Shown piece by piece: positions 1 to 6,494 of a stretch of DNA of 41,569 nucleotides. Both the position numbers and the translations under genes were made by a program. Source of the stretch: Treponema sp. (GTDB taxonomy: Bacteria > Spirochaetota > Spirochaetia > Treponematales > Breznakiellaceae); assembly GCA_031254315.1 (NCBI GenBank), contig JAIRUQ010000116.1:1-41569 (forward strand), written 5' to 3'. How positions within the stretch are numbered: the first letter of the stretch is position 1; every line of letters starts with the position of its first letter. The notes below the pieces were generated by a model. The model had not been told where the DNA came from, made no database searches, and saw only the letters and a program-made list of their open reading frames with translations.

Positions 1-221
1 TTAAAAATCGATGAAAAGGGATTTTCCGCTACTACCAGTGAGTGCAACCATATTTCCCCGTCAATAACTTCAGCCCAAGCATCAGGAAAAGAGATTTTTC
101 CGTCGCGGAAAGATTTTACCTCTGTTCCAAGCAACTCTATGCCGCATTCATAGGTTTCATCTACCGAATAATCGAAACGCGCCTTACGGTTCTGCGCGAT
201 GATTTTTACGCCTTCACCCAT
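1..221 (-). CDS. smpB: SsrA-binding protein SmpB, N-terminal part (cut by window edge)
   Basis: SmpB binds tmRNA and delivers it to stalled ribosomes for trans-translation. The reverse strand reads from an ATG at 221 with no stop to base 1, giving about 73 residues. It begins MGEGVKIIAQNRKARFDY and continues with ETYECGIELLGTEVKSFRDGK. This matches the conserved SmpB core (N-R-K-A-x-x-D-Y, then G-I-x-L-x-G-T-E-V-K-S-x-R). The C-terminal half lies outside the window. The ATG is one base past the stop of the upstream gene (223), so the two are probably cotranscribed and translationally coupled. There is only a weak AAAG-type ribosome site. The identification is confident although the gene is incomplete. 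Confidence 0.93.
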   Translation of the reverse strand, partial: MGEGVKIIAQNRKARFDYSVDETYECGIELLGTEVKSFRDGKISFPDAWAEVIDGEIWLHSLVVAENPFSSIF

Positions 222-222
222 A

Positions 223-1629
223 TTATTTTCTTTCAGCGATAATTGGGCGGAATGTTACAAAGGGCGAGGACAGCTCAGGGGGAAGGGAAGCCCTGTTTAC
301 CGTAGAAGTCGAAGAGGGTCTGCCGCGCAATGAACGTTCCGGGGAGCCAACAGCATTTACCGCCTGTGTTGGGGCGGAAATGAAGTTAAGGGGAGCGTAG
401 GGGTCGGCGCACCATTCCCAGCCGGGGTTTCTCATTCCGGTTATAGTTTGGGCGGCTGACAACCATTCGTCTTCGGTTGGCAGTCTTACTTCCATTGCGG
501 AAAGGGACGCCGGAAGCCGCCCGGAGAGCCAACTGCAAAACGCCTGTGCCGCGTACCATGTTACTCCGGTAATTATACCATTGCCGTATGTTTCAGAAGG
601 ATAAACCGATATTTCATCGGGATAGTAGTCTGTCTGTTGTTCCCTCCATTGAGGGTTTTCATTTAGAAAAATTTGAAATAATTGCCTTGAAACAGGGGTT
701 TCGCTTATTAAAAAGCTGTTTATGGTTTCACTGCTACCGCCTTTTGTCATTATACGCGCCGGAATGGCTGTAAAATAAAGCCCCGATAGTTCAAGCCGGT
801 TTACGGGAAGATTTCGAGAAGACGCGGCGGCAAATTGCGGCTCAGACAATGAGGCGGCTTCATTTTTGTACCATTCGGAAGCTTTGATTTTAGAGGCGAT
901 TTCCGGCGGCAGAAGACCGCAAAGCCATTTCGCGCTCCCCTGATTTTCTGAAAGGAACGCCGTTATGTCAGAAACCGAGCCTAAAAGCGATGCCGGTGAG
1001 GGAGAAAGACCGTTATTATCCAACAGTATTTTAGCGCGGAGCAGATCGCGCAATGCGGCTCTTGTAACGGTAAAACGTGAAGCCGCCAGCAGTATATCTT
1101 GAAGTTCCTCTTTCGCCACAGTATAAGTACCTGCGCGGTAGGCTCCCGTTGAAAGACTGAGCGGAATCTGCCATGACGCGGTCGGCTCCCCGCCAAAACT
1201 CCAATCCGCAAAATCCGCGGCGGAAATAGCGAAAGCGGCAGAAGGATCGTCTGTTTTTAACGTCATTTCTACCCTGTACCGGAGAGGGAAAAAGAGCGAG
1301 CCAAAGTAATGGGCTGGTATTTCATGGACAGCGCTTTCGCTGTTAAAGCCCGGAAGAACGGCTGTTATTGTAGCTAATCCCTTGGGTACGGGAATGGCGC
1401 TCCCTGAAATGCCCATGTAAACGCCGTTCACCCTTATGCCAGCCCCTGCCGGCTCTGTTTTTACGATTAACACAGCGCCCGGGCTTTTCAAACCGGGGAA
1501 TAAAAGCAGAAAAAAGAGGATAATCAGCAAAATTATCGAATAAAGGAGGGTAAGATACACGCCCGGACGCATTCCATAGAGCGGCTTTAGCTTGACACTG
1601 TCGTCGTTATTAGCCTGTTTTTCCTGCAT
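223..1629 (-). CDS. Membrane-anchored PEGA / SUMF1-like (FGE-sulfatase fold) protein
   Basis: This is a 468-residue protein with a cytoplasmic N-terminus and one strong membrane segment at about residues 28-46. A PEGA-like domain follows at about 50-95 (VKTEPAGAGIRVNGVYMG). A C-terminal SUMF1 / formylglycine-generating-enzyme fold occupies about 325-465 (FLISETPVSRQLFQIFL, GVTWYAAQAFCSWL, RLPTEDEWLSAA, WEWCADPY). The usual catalytic cysteine pair near the end of true FGEs is not seen, so it is probably a binding or scaffold version rather than an enzyme. The start has TATAAT at 1640-1635, five bases before the ATG and without a Shine-Dalgarno, which suggests a leaderless mRNA. smpB follows one base later. 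The substrate or partner is unknown. Confidence 0.82.
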   Translation of the reverse strand: MQEKQANNDDSVKLKPLYGMRPGVYLTLLYSIILLIILFFLLLFPGLKSPGAVLIVKTEPAGAGIRVNGVYMGISGSAIPVPKGLATITAVLPGFNSESAVHEIPAHYFGSLFFPLRYRVEMTLKTDDPSAAFAISAADFADWSFGGEPTASWQIPLSLSTGAYRAGTYTVAKEELQDILLAASRFTVTRAALRDLLRAKILLDNNGLSPSPASLLGSVSDITAFLSENQGSAKWLCGLLPPEIASKIKASEWYKNEAASLSEPQFAAASSRNLPVNRLELSGLYFTAIPARIMTKGGSSETINSFLISETPVSRQLFQIFLNENPQWREQQTDYYPDEISVYPSETYGNGIITGVTWYAAQAFCSWLSGRLPASLSAMEVRLPTEDEWLSAAQTITGMRNPGWEWCADPYAPLNFISAPTQAVNAVGSPERSLRGRPSSTSTVNRASLPPELSSPFVTFRPIIAERK

Positions 1630-1634
1630 GGGGA

Positions 1635-1640
1635 ATTATA
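1635..1640 (-). promoter_or_regulatory. -10 box (TATAAT) 5 nt before the start codon
   Basis: A perfect TATAAT on the minus strand ends five bases before the ATG at 1629. No convincing -35 is visible 17 bp upstream, where the sequence is the T-run of the terminator at 1654-1695. If used, the transcript would begin at or next to the start codon. Confidence 0.45.
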
Positions 1641-1653
1641 TTATATTGCCATT

Positions 1654-1695
1654 AAAAAAAAAAGAGCTGTCCGAATTTTGTGTTTCGAACAGCTC
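1654..1695 (-). terminator. Intrinsic terminator
   Basis: Reading the minus strand, a 12-bp stem (GAGCTGTTCGAA / TTCGGACAGCTC, one U-G pair) with an 8-nt loop is followed at once by ten T residues. It lies downstream of the PEGA-like gene ending at 1852 and just before the start of the next gene at 1629, so it separates two transcription units. The stretch 1696-1851 between it and the gene holds three near-copies of a GGAAAAAGATTAA motif just after the stop codon and nothing else recognised. Confidence 0.9.
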
Positions 1696-1851
1696 CATGC
1701 CCCTTGAGGCATATCGGAGTTATAGTGATTTGGGAGGGGAACTATAACCCTGACATTTTGAGTATCGGTAGAGGGTCATTTTTCATTTAGTTATTTCTTG
1801 CGCTTAAAAGATTAATCTTTTCCTAAAGTTTTAATCTTTTTCCAAAAAGAG

Positions 1852-2829
1852 TTAATCTTCTTCTTGAATTGTGAGGTCTACGGCTAGGGCGACCCGGTAG
1901 GTTTTTCCGCGCTGGACGTTTAGAGTCCTTATTACGGTATAATCGCCGACTTGGAATCTGACTTCATGAACGCCGGGTTCTGTGGTAACAGTTTCACGGG
2001 TACGGGCAATTGGGGCGTTATCAAGGAAGATTAGGGCGTTTTGGGGGGCTTCAAATATAATAATCGGGGTTGGATCGTGCAGTTCTATGGTTAGTTCCAG
2101 CACCCTTGCCCTTTCTACGACAAAACGTCTGCTTTCGTTGCGGTAATCCTCAGAAGTGATGACAAGATGATGCTCGCCTTGCCTAAGCAGTATTTGCTCG
2201 TTTATGTTGCTTATTACATTGTCATCAATAAGGACTGTAAAAGGTCTGTTTCTTAGCTGGGGAGGGAAGCGGGGGATGATCCTTACCGCCCCTTCATCGC
2301 TTAAAATAGGACGCGCTACAAGTTGAAATCGCAATAATTCAAAGTCATCGTTTAGCCCTTTGTTTATGGGAGTAAGCCTGAACAGTATGGGAAACGTCCC
2401 CGGCTGAATTACGCTTGAAAGGACGGTAACGGAAGTGGTCGTTCTAAGTCCGTGTTGAGCCCTGAGCGGGATATGGTAGACAATCCTTAGCCTTGACGGC
2501 AATGTGTCAAAGATAACGCGCCTTCCGTCAAGATCGGCTACGCCTGAAGCGGTAGCAGGGATGAGGTTACTGTATATCATCATTACAAGCGAATTTCTGT
2601 ATTGAAGCCAGTTTTGAGGAGCGGTGATTTCAACTTCTATGCCTCTTAAAAAACGCGCGTCTTCTCCCAGAGTGATAAGCACCGCGCTGTTAATCCCAAT
2701 TGAAACAGGGCTTTCCGTAGATGAAGGAGATACTTCGATACTTCCTTCAACCGTAGTGCGGAAAGCTTCCGCATTCAAATTGACAGCGGGGAGAAAAAGG
2801 CAAATTATCAAAAGCATTATTACAGGCAT
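1852..2829 (-). CDS. Exported PEGA-like repeat protein of unknown function
   Basis: This is a 325-residue protein with an N-terminal signal peptide (hydrophobic MPVIMLLIICLFLPAVNLNA, cleavage near residue 20), so it is periplasmic or surface exposed. The N-terminal two thirds is beta-rich and not recognised. The C-terminal part has two PEGA-like stretches, at about residues 200-250 (FTVLIDDNVI ... LRQGEHHLVI) and 255-320 (IIIFEAPQNALIFLDNAPIA ... TEPGVHEVRF). PEGA domains are small extracellular beta-sandwiches common in spirochaete envelope proteins. A GGAAGG ribosome site lies three bases before the ATG. The gene starts 29 bases after the M23 peptidase stop, so the two probably form one unit. 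The protein ends in an acidic QEED tail next to short tandem GGAAAAAGATTAA copies. Confidence 0.7.
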   Translation of the reverse strand: MPVIMLLIICLFLPAVNLNAEAFRTTVEGSIEVSPSSTESPVSIGINSAVLITLGEDARFLRGIEVEITAPQNWLQYRNSLVMMIYSNLIPATASGVADLDGRRVIFDTLPSRLRIVYHIPLRAQHGLRTTTSVTVLSSVIQPGTFPILFRLTPINKGLNDDFELLRFQLVARPILSDEGAVRIIPRFPPQLRNRPFTVLIDDNVISNINEQILLRQGEHHLVITSEDYRNESRRFVVERARVLELTIELHDPTPIIIFEAPQNALIFLDNAPIARTRETVTTEPGVHEVRFQVGDYTVIRTLNVQRGKTYRVALAVDLTIQEED

Positions 2830-2858
2830 ACACCTTCCGTCTTTTTGTCAACCCAAAC

Positions 2859-3857
2859 CTATGGGCGAAGTCTCCCCGCCGGATCGAACGCCCTTCCGTC
2901 CTGTCTAAGCTCGAAATGAAGGTGCGGTCCGGTAGATTGACCTGTAGAACCTACTCTGCCTATAAGGTTACCGGATTTTACCTCTGCCCGCAAGACCGTT
3001 TCTATGCTTTGTAAGTGCCCATAGAGGCTTGTCCAGTTATTACTGTGCCTGATAATTATATAATTTCCGTACACAGGGTCGCTTCCGGTAGCCGAGACAA
3101 CCCCATCCGCCACGGCAAAAACCTCCGTTCCTTCCGGCGCGGCAAGGTCTATCCCCCTGTGCATTGACATATTTCCTGTTATAGGGTCTGTCCTAATGCC
3201 ATAAGGGCTTGTTACACGGAAAGACCTAAGCGGGAAGCGGAACCCCGCGTTAAGAAAAAAGGCTCTCTCTGTAGGCGTAAAATCCGCGCCGGGAAAAAAG
3301 AGAAAACTCATGGGTCCTCTTGCCGTTCTGATTCTCAGCTCGACGGAATTTCCGGTGTTTTCCCTTGCCATACCGATAAGTTTTTCCAGATCCGTTTCTA
3401 TGGTTGAAGGGATGAAAATTCCGGGGCAGGAGGGGAGCAGTAGAGTCATTCCAACTTCCAATGACACAGGGTTGCCGAGTCTGTTAAGGCTTGCAAGCGC
3501 GGAATAGGGTATATTGCTTCTCGCGGCAAGGAAGAAAATGTCTTCCCCTTCGCGGACAGTGTACTGATAAATTGTCAGGTGTTCGGCTATTTCTTCCGGG
3601 CGTGTCCTGAGCCGCACCCCGTTCATTATGCCGGCAAGACGCCGCCTGTTTCCCTCAACATCGCTTGTAAATTGCCTAAAACCGGTGTCAGAGGGGGTAA
3701 GTTGTCTGATAACGGGGAAATTTGAGCCTGTCTCTGTCTGAGCATGGAGCGGCAGATTGAGAAATATTAAAAAAAAGGCAAGGGCGTATCCCTTGCCTGT
3801 ATGTTGCCGCCAAACCTTACCCGGCAGAAATCGCCTCTGTAGGGCAAGCGCTGACAC
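2859..3857 (-). CDS. LysM / M23 family metallopeptidase (murein endopeptidase), start uncertain
   Basis: This is a secreted peptidoglycan hydrolase. A signal peptide (YALAFFLIFLNLPLHAQ) precedes one LysM domain (YTVREGEDIFFLAARSNIPY ... GMTLLLPS) that binds glycan. A C-terminal M23 domain carries the zinc-site motifs HRGIDLAAPEG and GPHLHFEL, so it should cut peptide cross-links. The frame is open to 3953 inside the overlapping ferredoxin gene. No ATG or TTG lies between the ferredoxin stop and the signal peptide. The nearest standard start is GTG at 3857, inside the ferredoxin and without a ribosome site. A CTG at 3827 preceded by AGAGG is an alternative. An intrinsic terminator (3769-3797) lies inside the signal-peptide codons, so expression must need read-through. 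Function is confident; the start is not. Confidence 0.85.
   Translation of the reverse strand: MSALALQRRFLPGKVWRQHTGKGYALAFFLIFLNLPLHAQTETGSNFPVIRQLTPSDTGFRQFTSDVEGNRRRLAGIMNGVRLRTRPEEIAEHLTIYQYTVREGEDIFFLAARSNIPYSALASLNRLGNPVSLEVGMTLLLPSCPGIFIPSTIETDLEKLIGMARENTGNSVELRIRTARGPMSFLFFPGADFTPTERAFFLNAGFRFPLRSFRVTSPYGIRTDPITGNMSMHRGIDLAAPEGTEVFAVADGVVSATGSDPVYGNYIIIRHSNNWTSLYGHLQSIETVLRAEVKSGNLIGRVGSTGQSTGPHLHFELRQDGRAFDPAGRLRP
3769..3797 (-). terminator. Intrinsic terminator of the ferredoxin gene, inside the M23 signal-peptide codons
   Basis: On the minus strand, GGCAAGGG, loop ATACG, CCCTTGCC and eight T residues form a perfect 8-bp GC-rich stem with a U-run. It starts 19 bases after the ferredoxin stop codon. 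In the M23 peptidase frame the same bases encode G-K-G-Y-A-L-A-F-F of the signal peptide. Confidence 0.9.
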
Positions 3858-3987
3858 ACGCGCCGCAATCCGTGCATTTAGCCGGATCAACCTGATATTG
3901 TCCGCCACTTTCAGAAATTGCCTCTGACGGACATTCCGGTACGCAAGAACCACAGCTTACGCAAGCGTCACTGATTTTATGAGCCAT
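3817..3987 (-). CDS. 2[4Fe-4S] ferredoxin
   Basis: This is a 56-residue clostridial-type ferredoxin and low-potential electron carrier in the cytoplasm. Two full cluster motifs are present: C9-x2-C12-x2-C15-x3-C19-P and C38-x2-C41-x2-C44-x3-C48-P. The start MAHKISDACVSC is typical of the family and has TGAGG six bases before the ATG. A GTG four codons upstream overlaps that ribosome site and is unlikely to be used. The gene has its own promoter region shared with a divergent gene at 4071, and ends in a strong terminator 19 bases after the stop. Its 3' half overlaps the apparent 5' end of the M23 peptidase in another frame, which is odd for two unrelated products. Confidence 0.95.
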   Translation of the reverse strand: MAHKISDACVSCGSCVPECPSEAISESGGQYQVDPAKCTDCGACVSACPTEAISAG

Positions 3988-4070
3988 TTTATACCTCACT
4001 ATTAATAGATTTTTTCAAGAATACCATATAAATGCCTTGTTGACAAGGTAAAAATAACCGAAAATTTAGT

Positions 4071-4409
4071 ATGGTTTTTGGTATTATAATTGGCATAGTG
4101 ATTATGGCGGCTGTTTCTTTCCTCGCGCTCGATAAAAAGTCTACATTTCAACTCCGTATAGCCTGCATTGCCGCCCTTGCCGTTATGATTTTAACCGTAA
4201 TAATCTGTTTGTTTATAGTAACAACCGGCGAGAAGGTGGTTCCTATAGACCCGTCCACACTTGTCGTTGGCGCTCCGCCGCCTGAAAAAGAAAAAGAAGG
4301 CGGAGGTTTCATCTCAATTTTGCTACCGATTATTTTTCTGATTGCGTTGTTTGTAGTTATCGTTGTTCTTGCCATGCGAGAACAGAAAAAGAGCGCGGCA
4401 AAGAAATAG
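4071..4409 (+). CDS. Small membrane protein, unknown function
   Basis: This is a 112-residue protein with three hydrophobic segments: about residues 1-20 (VFGIIIGIVIMAAVSFLAL), 28-52 (RIACIAALAVMILTVIICLFIV) and 80-103 (ILLPIIFLIALFVVIVVLAM). A Pro/Glu-rich loop (GAPPPEKEKEGGG) lies between the second and third. The C-terminus is basic (REQKKSAAKK). No family is recognised. It is divergent from the ferredoxin. A TTGACA sits at 4040-4045 inside the palindrome CCTTGTTGACAAGG, but no good -10 is visible and there is no Shine-Dalgarno. It faces the next gene tail to tail with 38 bases between. Confidence 0.65.
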   Translation: MVFGIIIGIVIMAAVSFLALDKKSTFQLRIACIAALAVMILTVIICLFIVTTGEKVVPIDPSTLVVGAPPPEKEKEGGGFISILLPIIFLIALFVVIVVLAMREQKKSAAKK

Positions 4410-4447
4410 AGTTGATTTGCCCTGTCCCAAGATTTTTTCAAATTCCG

Positions 4448-5137
4448 CTATCTGCCGTAATTCCTGATATTATGATAATATCTTAACGCGGTTAATAAAA
4501 AATATTTGTGTTCTTCCTTTAATCCATTTCCGAATCTTATTCTGGTTTTCCCTTCTAAATATATTGATGATGAATACCGGTTGTTTGAAAAAAAACCGGT
4601 TACAGTATTTTTATCTTCATAAATACGAACTACAGACTTCCAGTCAAATCTTTTCTTTATCCCTATTTTTCCAACCCCTGTAAATACATAACTATCATCT
4701 CCAATTACAATTTCAACCTTGCCGACAACAGTCATTAATGTCGTAGCCAAAAGAAAGATAGAACCAATTAAGAATGGAATGCCACATAAGGATAAGAAAA
4801 GATTGAATTCTCCTGTTATCATTTGCATAATGTAAATGCCCCCTATTGAACCGCCTGACCAAACTATCATAAACGGAACAAGAAATAATGCCGTTAAAGA
4901 GCGTGTAGTTGCTCCAATTATTAATTTATTAAAGTCTTTATATTTCCATGCTCCTTTTGGCGGATTTTTTATTATTTTTTCAGCAAGTATTGTTTCATTT
5001 TCATTATGACCTGCAGTATCTAATAAATCCGATATTTTGAACGCATTTTGACACATATTACAGAAAACATAGTCTTTTTCTGCGTTTATATTCTCTTTTT
5101 CAATTTCATGACTGCAAGTCGGGCATATAATTTTCAT
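4448..5137 (-). CDS. Zinc-ribbon membrane protein, unknown function
   Basis: This is a 229-residue protein. The N-terminus is a zinc ribbon made of two knuckles, C-P-T-C at residues 5-8 and C-N-M-C at 26-29. An acidic linker and two membrane segments at about 78-105 and 110-135 follow. A C-terminal beta-rich cytoplasmic domain (VEIVIGDDSYVFTGVG ... WKSVVRIYEDKN) resembles PH-like or bPH2 domains in outline only. The gene looks more A+T rich than its neighbours. It has a clear ribosome site (TTGGAGAAGC before ATG). A 13-bp perfect inverted repeat (5164-5195) covers its probable -10 box, so it may be repressed by a DNA-binding protein. No function can be assigned. Confidence 0.68.
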   Translation of the reverse strand: MKIICPTCSHEIEKENINAEKDYVFCNMCQNAFKISDLLDTAGHNENETILAEKIIKNPPKGAWKYKDFNKLIIGATTRSLTALFLVPFMIVWSGGSIGGIYIMQMITGEFNLFLSLCGIPFLIGSIFLLATTLMTVVGKVEIVIGDDSYVFTGVGKIGIKKRFDWKSVVRIYEDKNTVTGFFSNNRYSSSIYLEGKTRIRFGNGLKEEHKYFLLTALRYYHNIRNYGR

Positions 5138-5163
5138 TGCTTCTCCAAGATTATAATAAGTTA

Positions 5164-5195
5164 TTTTAACATATTTAGTATAAAATATGTTAAAA
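5164..5195 (-). promoter_or_regulatory. Operator-like 13-bp palindrome over the -10 box
   Basis: The arms TTTTAACATATTT (5164-5176) and AAATATGTTAAAA (5183-5195) are a perfect inverted repeat with a 6-bp spacer. On the minus strand the spacer region reads TATACT, a good -10, about 40 bp before the start codon at 5137. The -35 is weak. The layout fits a dimeric repressor site. It is not followed by a T-run, so it is not a terminator. Confidence 0.55.
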
Positions 5196-5237
5196 AGTTA
5201 AAACATTTTGTTTTAATGCTCAAGCATGTACCGCAGG

Positions 5238-5290
5238 GTGATTTCTTCATTCGTTTCAATTCGTTATATTCGCGCAATTCGTTGACTCTT
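5238..5290. repeat. Dispersed repeat, GTCAACGAATT family (copy 1)
   Basis: On the minus strand this reads GTCAACGAATTGCGCGAATA followed by AACGAATTGAAACGAATG, a degenerate array of CGAAT-type words. It starts about ten bases after the stop codon of the epimerase. The same sequence recurs at 31710-31945, including the AGAGAAGA leader between stop codon and repeat. Confidence 0.7.
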
Positions 5291-5294
5291 CTCT

Positions 5295-6338
5295 TCATTG
5301 CATATTACTTTTTGCCGTTTCCAAAGACGCTATAATCTTGTCGCACCATATATCAAATTCGCTGTCTTCCTGCTGTAATTCGCTGTGGCTCAGTATATTT
5401 TCGATTGTCATTTTTATCCCTTCGTCGGCGCGTACTTTAGCGCAGAAACCGGGTGCGAGCCGTTTTAGCTTGGTGTTGTCAAATATGACGGTGTTTGATT
5501 TGTCCCCCAAAAGTCCGCCCTTAAAATCGTAGAGTCCTTTGGAACATTCGTCCAGAAAATCGCTTGCTACATGTACCGCTTTTAACGGCACATTTAAGGC
5601 AGACGCGATAATTTGATAGATTTGATTCCATGTTACGCTTTCGTCGGATGTTATGTTGACGGCTTCTCCGATAGCGTGGATGTTCCCCATGAGCCTGACA
5701 AAGGCGCTTGCAAAATCGCTGTTGTGAGTCAGTGTCCAAAGACTTGTCCCGTCCCCGTGGATAATGACGGGTTTGCCGTCCAACATTCTTTTTAATACCT
5801 GCCAGCTTCCATTTGAGCCGTGAACCCCAAGGGGGACGCTCCTTTCATCGTAGGTGTGGCTTGGACGGACGATTGTTACAGGAAAGCCGTTTTCACGGTA
5901 ATTTTGAATCAGGTATTCTTCACAGGCGATTTTGTCCCTTGAATACTGCCAAAAGGGGTTAGACAGGGGAGTGCTTTCTGTGATGAGACAGGAAGAAAGC
6001 GGTTTTTGGTATGCCGAGGCGGAGGAGATAAAAATGTACTGTTTGCAAAGACCGTTAAAAATCTCGAAATCTTTTTGGACATGAGCGGGGACAAAGGCAA
6101 AAAAATCGGCAACTACGTCAAACTGCTTTTCTTTGCCAATGGCTTTTATCAGTTTTTCCCTGATTTCCGGCGCTGTTTCTGTCCTTATATCGCACGAAAT
6201 ATGGTTAATTTCCTGCCCTTTGAAATCGCCCTTTCTGTTCCCCCTGTTTAGAAGGTAAATCTCCCAGCCCAATTGCGCTACCCGCCTTGTAATCGCGCTG
6301 GAAATAGTGCCGGTTCCGCCTATAAATAGAACTTTCAT
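5295..6338 (-). CDS. NAD-dependent epimerase/dehydratase (extended SDR family)
   Basis: This is a 347-residue protein with an N-terminal Rossmann nucleotide-binding motif (MKVLFIGGTGTISSAI). The short-chain dehydrogenase active site is visible as ISSASAY followed by Y-S-R-D-K (YxxxK). Such enzymes epimerise or reduce nucleotide sugars or related metabolites; the substrate is not evident. Later blocks (VRPSHTYDE, HGDGTSLWTLTHNSDFASAF, NITSDE) match the NAD-dependent epimerase family and the CSP41-like subgroup. The start at 6338 is chosen because GGGAGGATTC directly precedes that ATG; an ATG seven codons upstream lacks a ribosome site. The stop is ten bases from a dispersed repeat. Confidence 0.87.
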   Translation of the reverse strand: MKVLFIGGTGTISSAITRRVAQLGWEIYLLNRGNRKGDFKGQEINHISCDIRTETAPEIREKLIKAIGKEKQFDVVADFFAFVPAHVQKDFEIFNGLCKQYIFISSASAYQKPLSSCLITESTPLSNPFWQYSRDKIACEEYLIQNYRENGFPVTIVRPSHTYDERSVPLGVHGSNGSWQVLKRMLDGKPVIIHGDGTSLWTLTHNSDFASAFVRLMGNIHAIGEAVNITSDESVTWNQIYQIIASALNVPLKAVHVASDFLDECSKGLYDFKGGLLGDKSNTVIFDNTKLKRLAPGFCAKVRADEGIKMTIENILSHSELQQEDSEFDIWCDKIIASLETAKSNMQ

Positions 6339-6494
6339 GAATCCTCCCGAAGCTAACATTCTAACGCATTGTTGACCGCCGGTAAACAGGGGTCAGGGGG
6401 ACTGAGAATTTTCTTTTATAATGTGGTAGAATAATGGAAAGGGAGTTGAATTGTCGATAATAAACCAAGTACATAAGGAAATCTCAATATATTG

